This document shows positions 63,561 to 64,000 of a stretch of DNA of 64,000 bases, piece after piece. The notes beneath the pieces were generated by a model that worked only from the letters and a program-made list of their open reading frames with translations, did not search any database and was not told the origin of the DNA. Made by a program: the position numbers and the translations under genes. Each line of letters starts with the position of its first letter. Position 1 is the stretch's first letter. This DNA is from Prolixibacteraceae bacterium UBA6029 (GTDB lineage: Bacteria; Bacteroidota; Bacteroidia; Bacteroidales; Prolixibacteraceae): contig DIZL01000052.1 in NCBI GenBank assembly GCA_002429385.1, forward strand, positions 31,574-95,573. The letters are read 5' to 3'.

Positions 63561-64000
63561 TTATGATTTGATTGCGTTGATTATTTTTTGCTGAATGATG
63601 ATTTCCTGAAGGGATTCAATTTTCTGCTTCAACTGTTTTTCCCTGTTTCGGTGTCTCGTAATGGATAAAATGGAATGTTGGGTTTGTATATCCGGAACAA
63701 GAACTTCAAGTTTCTCCAAAGCGCCTTTTGTAATTGAAGCCATAGAAGAACCAAGAGCGGTTGATTTCAGAAAAACCTGAGTATCGGCACTATTCATGAA
63801 CCAGGCAAGATATTCAGGTAACACCATCTTATCCTTTATGCGGATAACAAAAAAAGAGGTTGATGCGACTAAAGGGATACGGTCATTTTCAATTACTGCC
63901 GCAAAGTTTTTATTACCTTTAGCAGCAAATAACACATCGCCAGGTTTCAGGATATGTTTTGCGCTTACATTATCTGCTTTCAAATCGGGATGAAGTAAAC
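63561..64000 (-). CDS. Second type I specificity subunit, C-terminal part (5' end outside window)
   Basis: Open to the window edge; in-frame codons before residue LKADN read LLHPD, so the gene continues upstream. The visible 146 residues match an HsdS recognition domain end: KPGDVLFAAKGNKNFAAVI, PEYLAWFMNS, and a terminal helix KQKIESLQEIIIQQKIIN. It could be a complete second specificity gene (swappable half-subunit) or a relict; hsdM begins 1 bp after its stop. Confidence 0.8.
   Translation of the reverse strand, partial: LLHPDLKADNVSAKHILKPGDVLFAAKGNKNFAAVIENDRIPLVASTSFFVIRIKDKMVLPEYLAWFMNSADTQVFLKSTALGSSMASITKGALEKLEVLVPDIQTQHSILSITRHRNREKQLKQKIESLQEIIIQQKIINAIKS

Overview
The window reads as a chromosomal segment of a Bacteroidota bacterium, probably Bacteroidales-like. 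The support is several secreted proteins with type IX secretion (T9SS) type-A C-terminal sorting domains, promoters of the TAnnTTTG type instead of canonical sigma-70 boxes, few Shine-Dalgarno signals, AT-rich intergenic DNA, and typical family members (SprB-repeat adhesins, archaemetzincin, TAT-signal Gfo/Idh/MocA enzyme, a PnuC-NadR fusion). Genus cannot be read from the sequence.

Layout. 1-14010: three huge minus-strand genes for repeat-rich surface proteins, all with cohesin-like modules; the two complete ones also carry a dockerin-like segment and a T9SS signal. 14011-15921: largely non-coding, with one decayed beta-propeller gene. 15922-20772: a lipoprotein, a dipeptidase (pepD), mazG and an isoprenoid-synthase-fold protein. 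20958-21041: tRNA-Leu(CAG). 21600-29760: an accessory island with a truncated DUF6266 gene, a Panacea-type toxin-antitoxin pair, a nucleotide-sensor-like gene, a two-gene nuclease/winged-helix module bracketed by direct repeats, and a type II restriction-modification pair that appears to have inserted into the 3' end of the archaemetzincin gene with target duplication. 29604-38853: archaemetzincin, an NtrC/NtrB-type pair whose kinase has a periplasmic haem-binding motif, and a four-gene membrane redox operon (two GcvH-like lipoyl-fold proteins, an NrfD membrane subunit, a HybA-like iron-sulfur subunit) preceded by a sigma-54-like promoter. 39661-52245: mostly housekeeping genes (oxidoreductase, TIM-barrel protein, ferredoxin, nth, ABC-F, aroE, RlmL-like, cysE, pnuC-nadR, ctp). 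52812-64000: a type I restriction locus (hsdS', hsdM, dinD, hsdS, hsdR, YgjP-like peptidase) with two DUF3800 + putative BECR-nuclease gene pairs between hsdS and hsdR.

The most unusual structure lies inside the type I locus. Each DUF3800-nuclease pair faces a short plus-strand promoter-terminator unit ending at the 3' end of the nuclease gene. Three such units share a 20-bp palindrome (AACATGAYAAATRTCATGTT, degenerate in one) placed 25-26 bp before a TAnnTTTG box, and each has an early CCC/GGG-type hairpin and a closing hairpin. A frameshifted copy of the hsdS 3' end sits before the second pair. Together this suggests a duplicated defence or toxin module (DUF3800 protein, nuclease, convergent small RNA) that uses hsdS ends as a landing or recombination site.

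A second structural theme is a family of about 180-300 bp imperfect palindromes at three intergenic sites (16.5, 21.3, 33.5 kb), with a half copy at 14.3 kb; two copies share an identical 37-bp segment.
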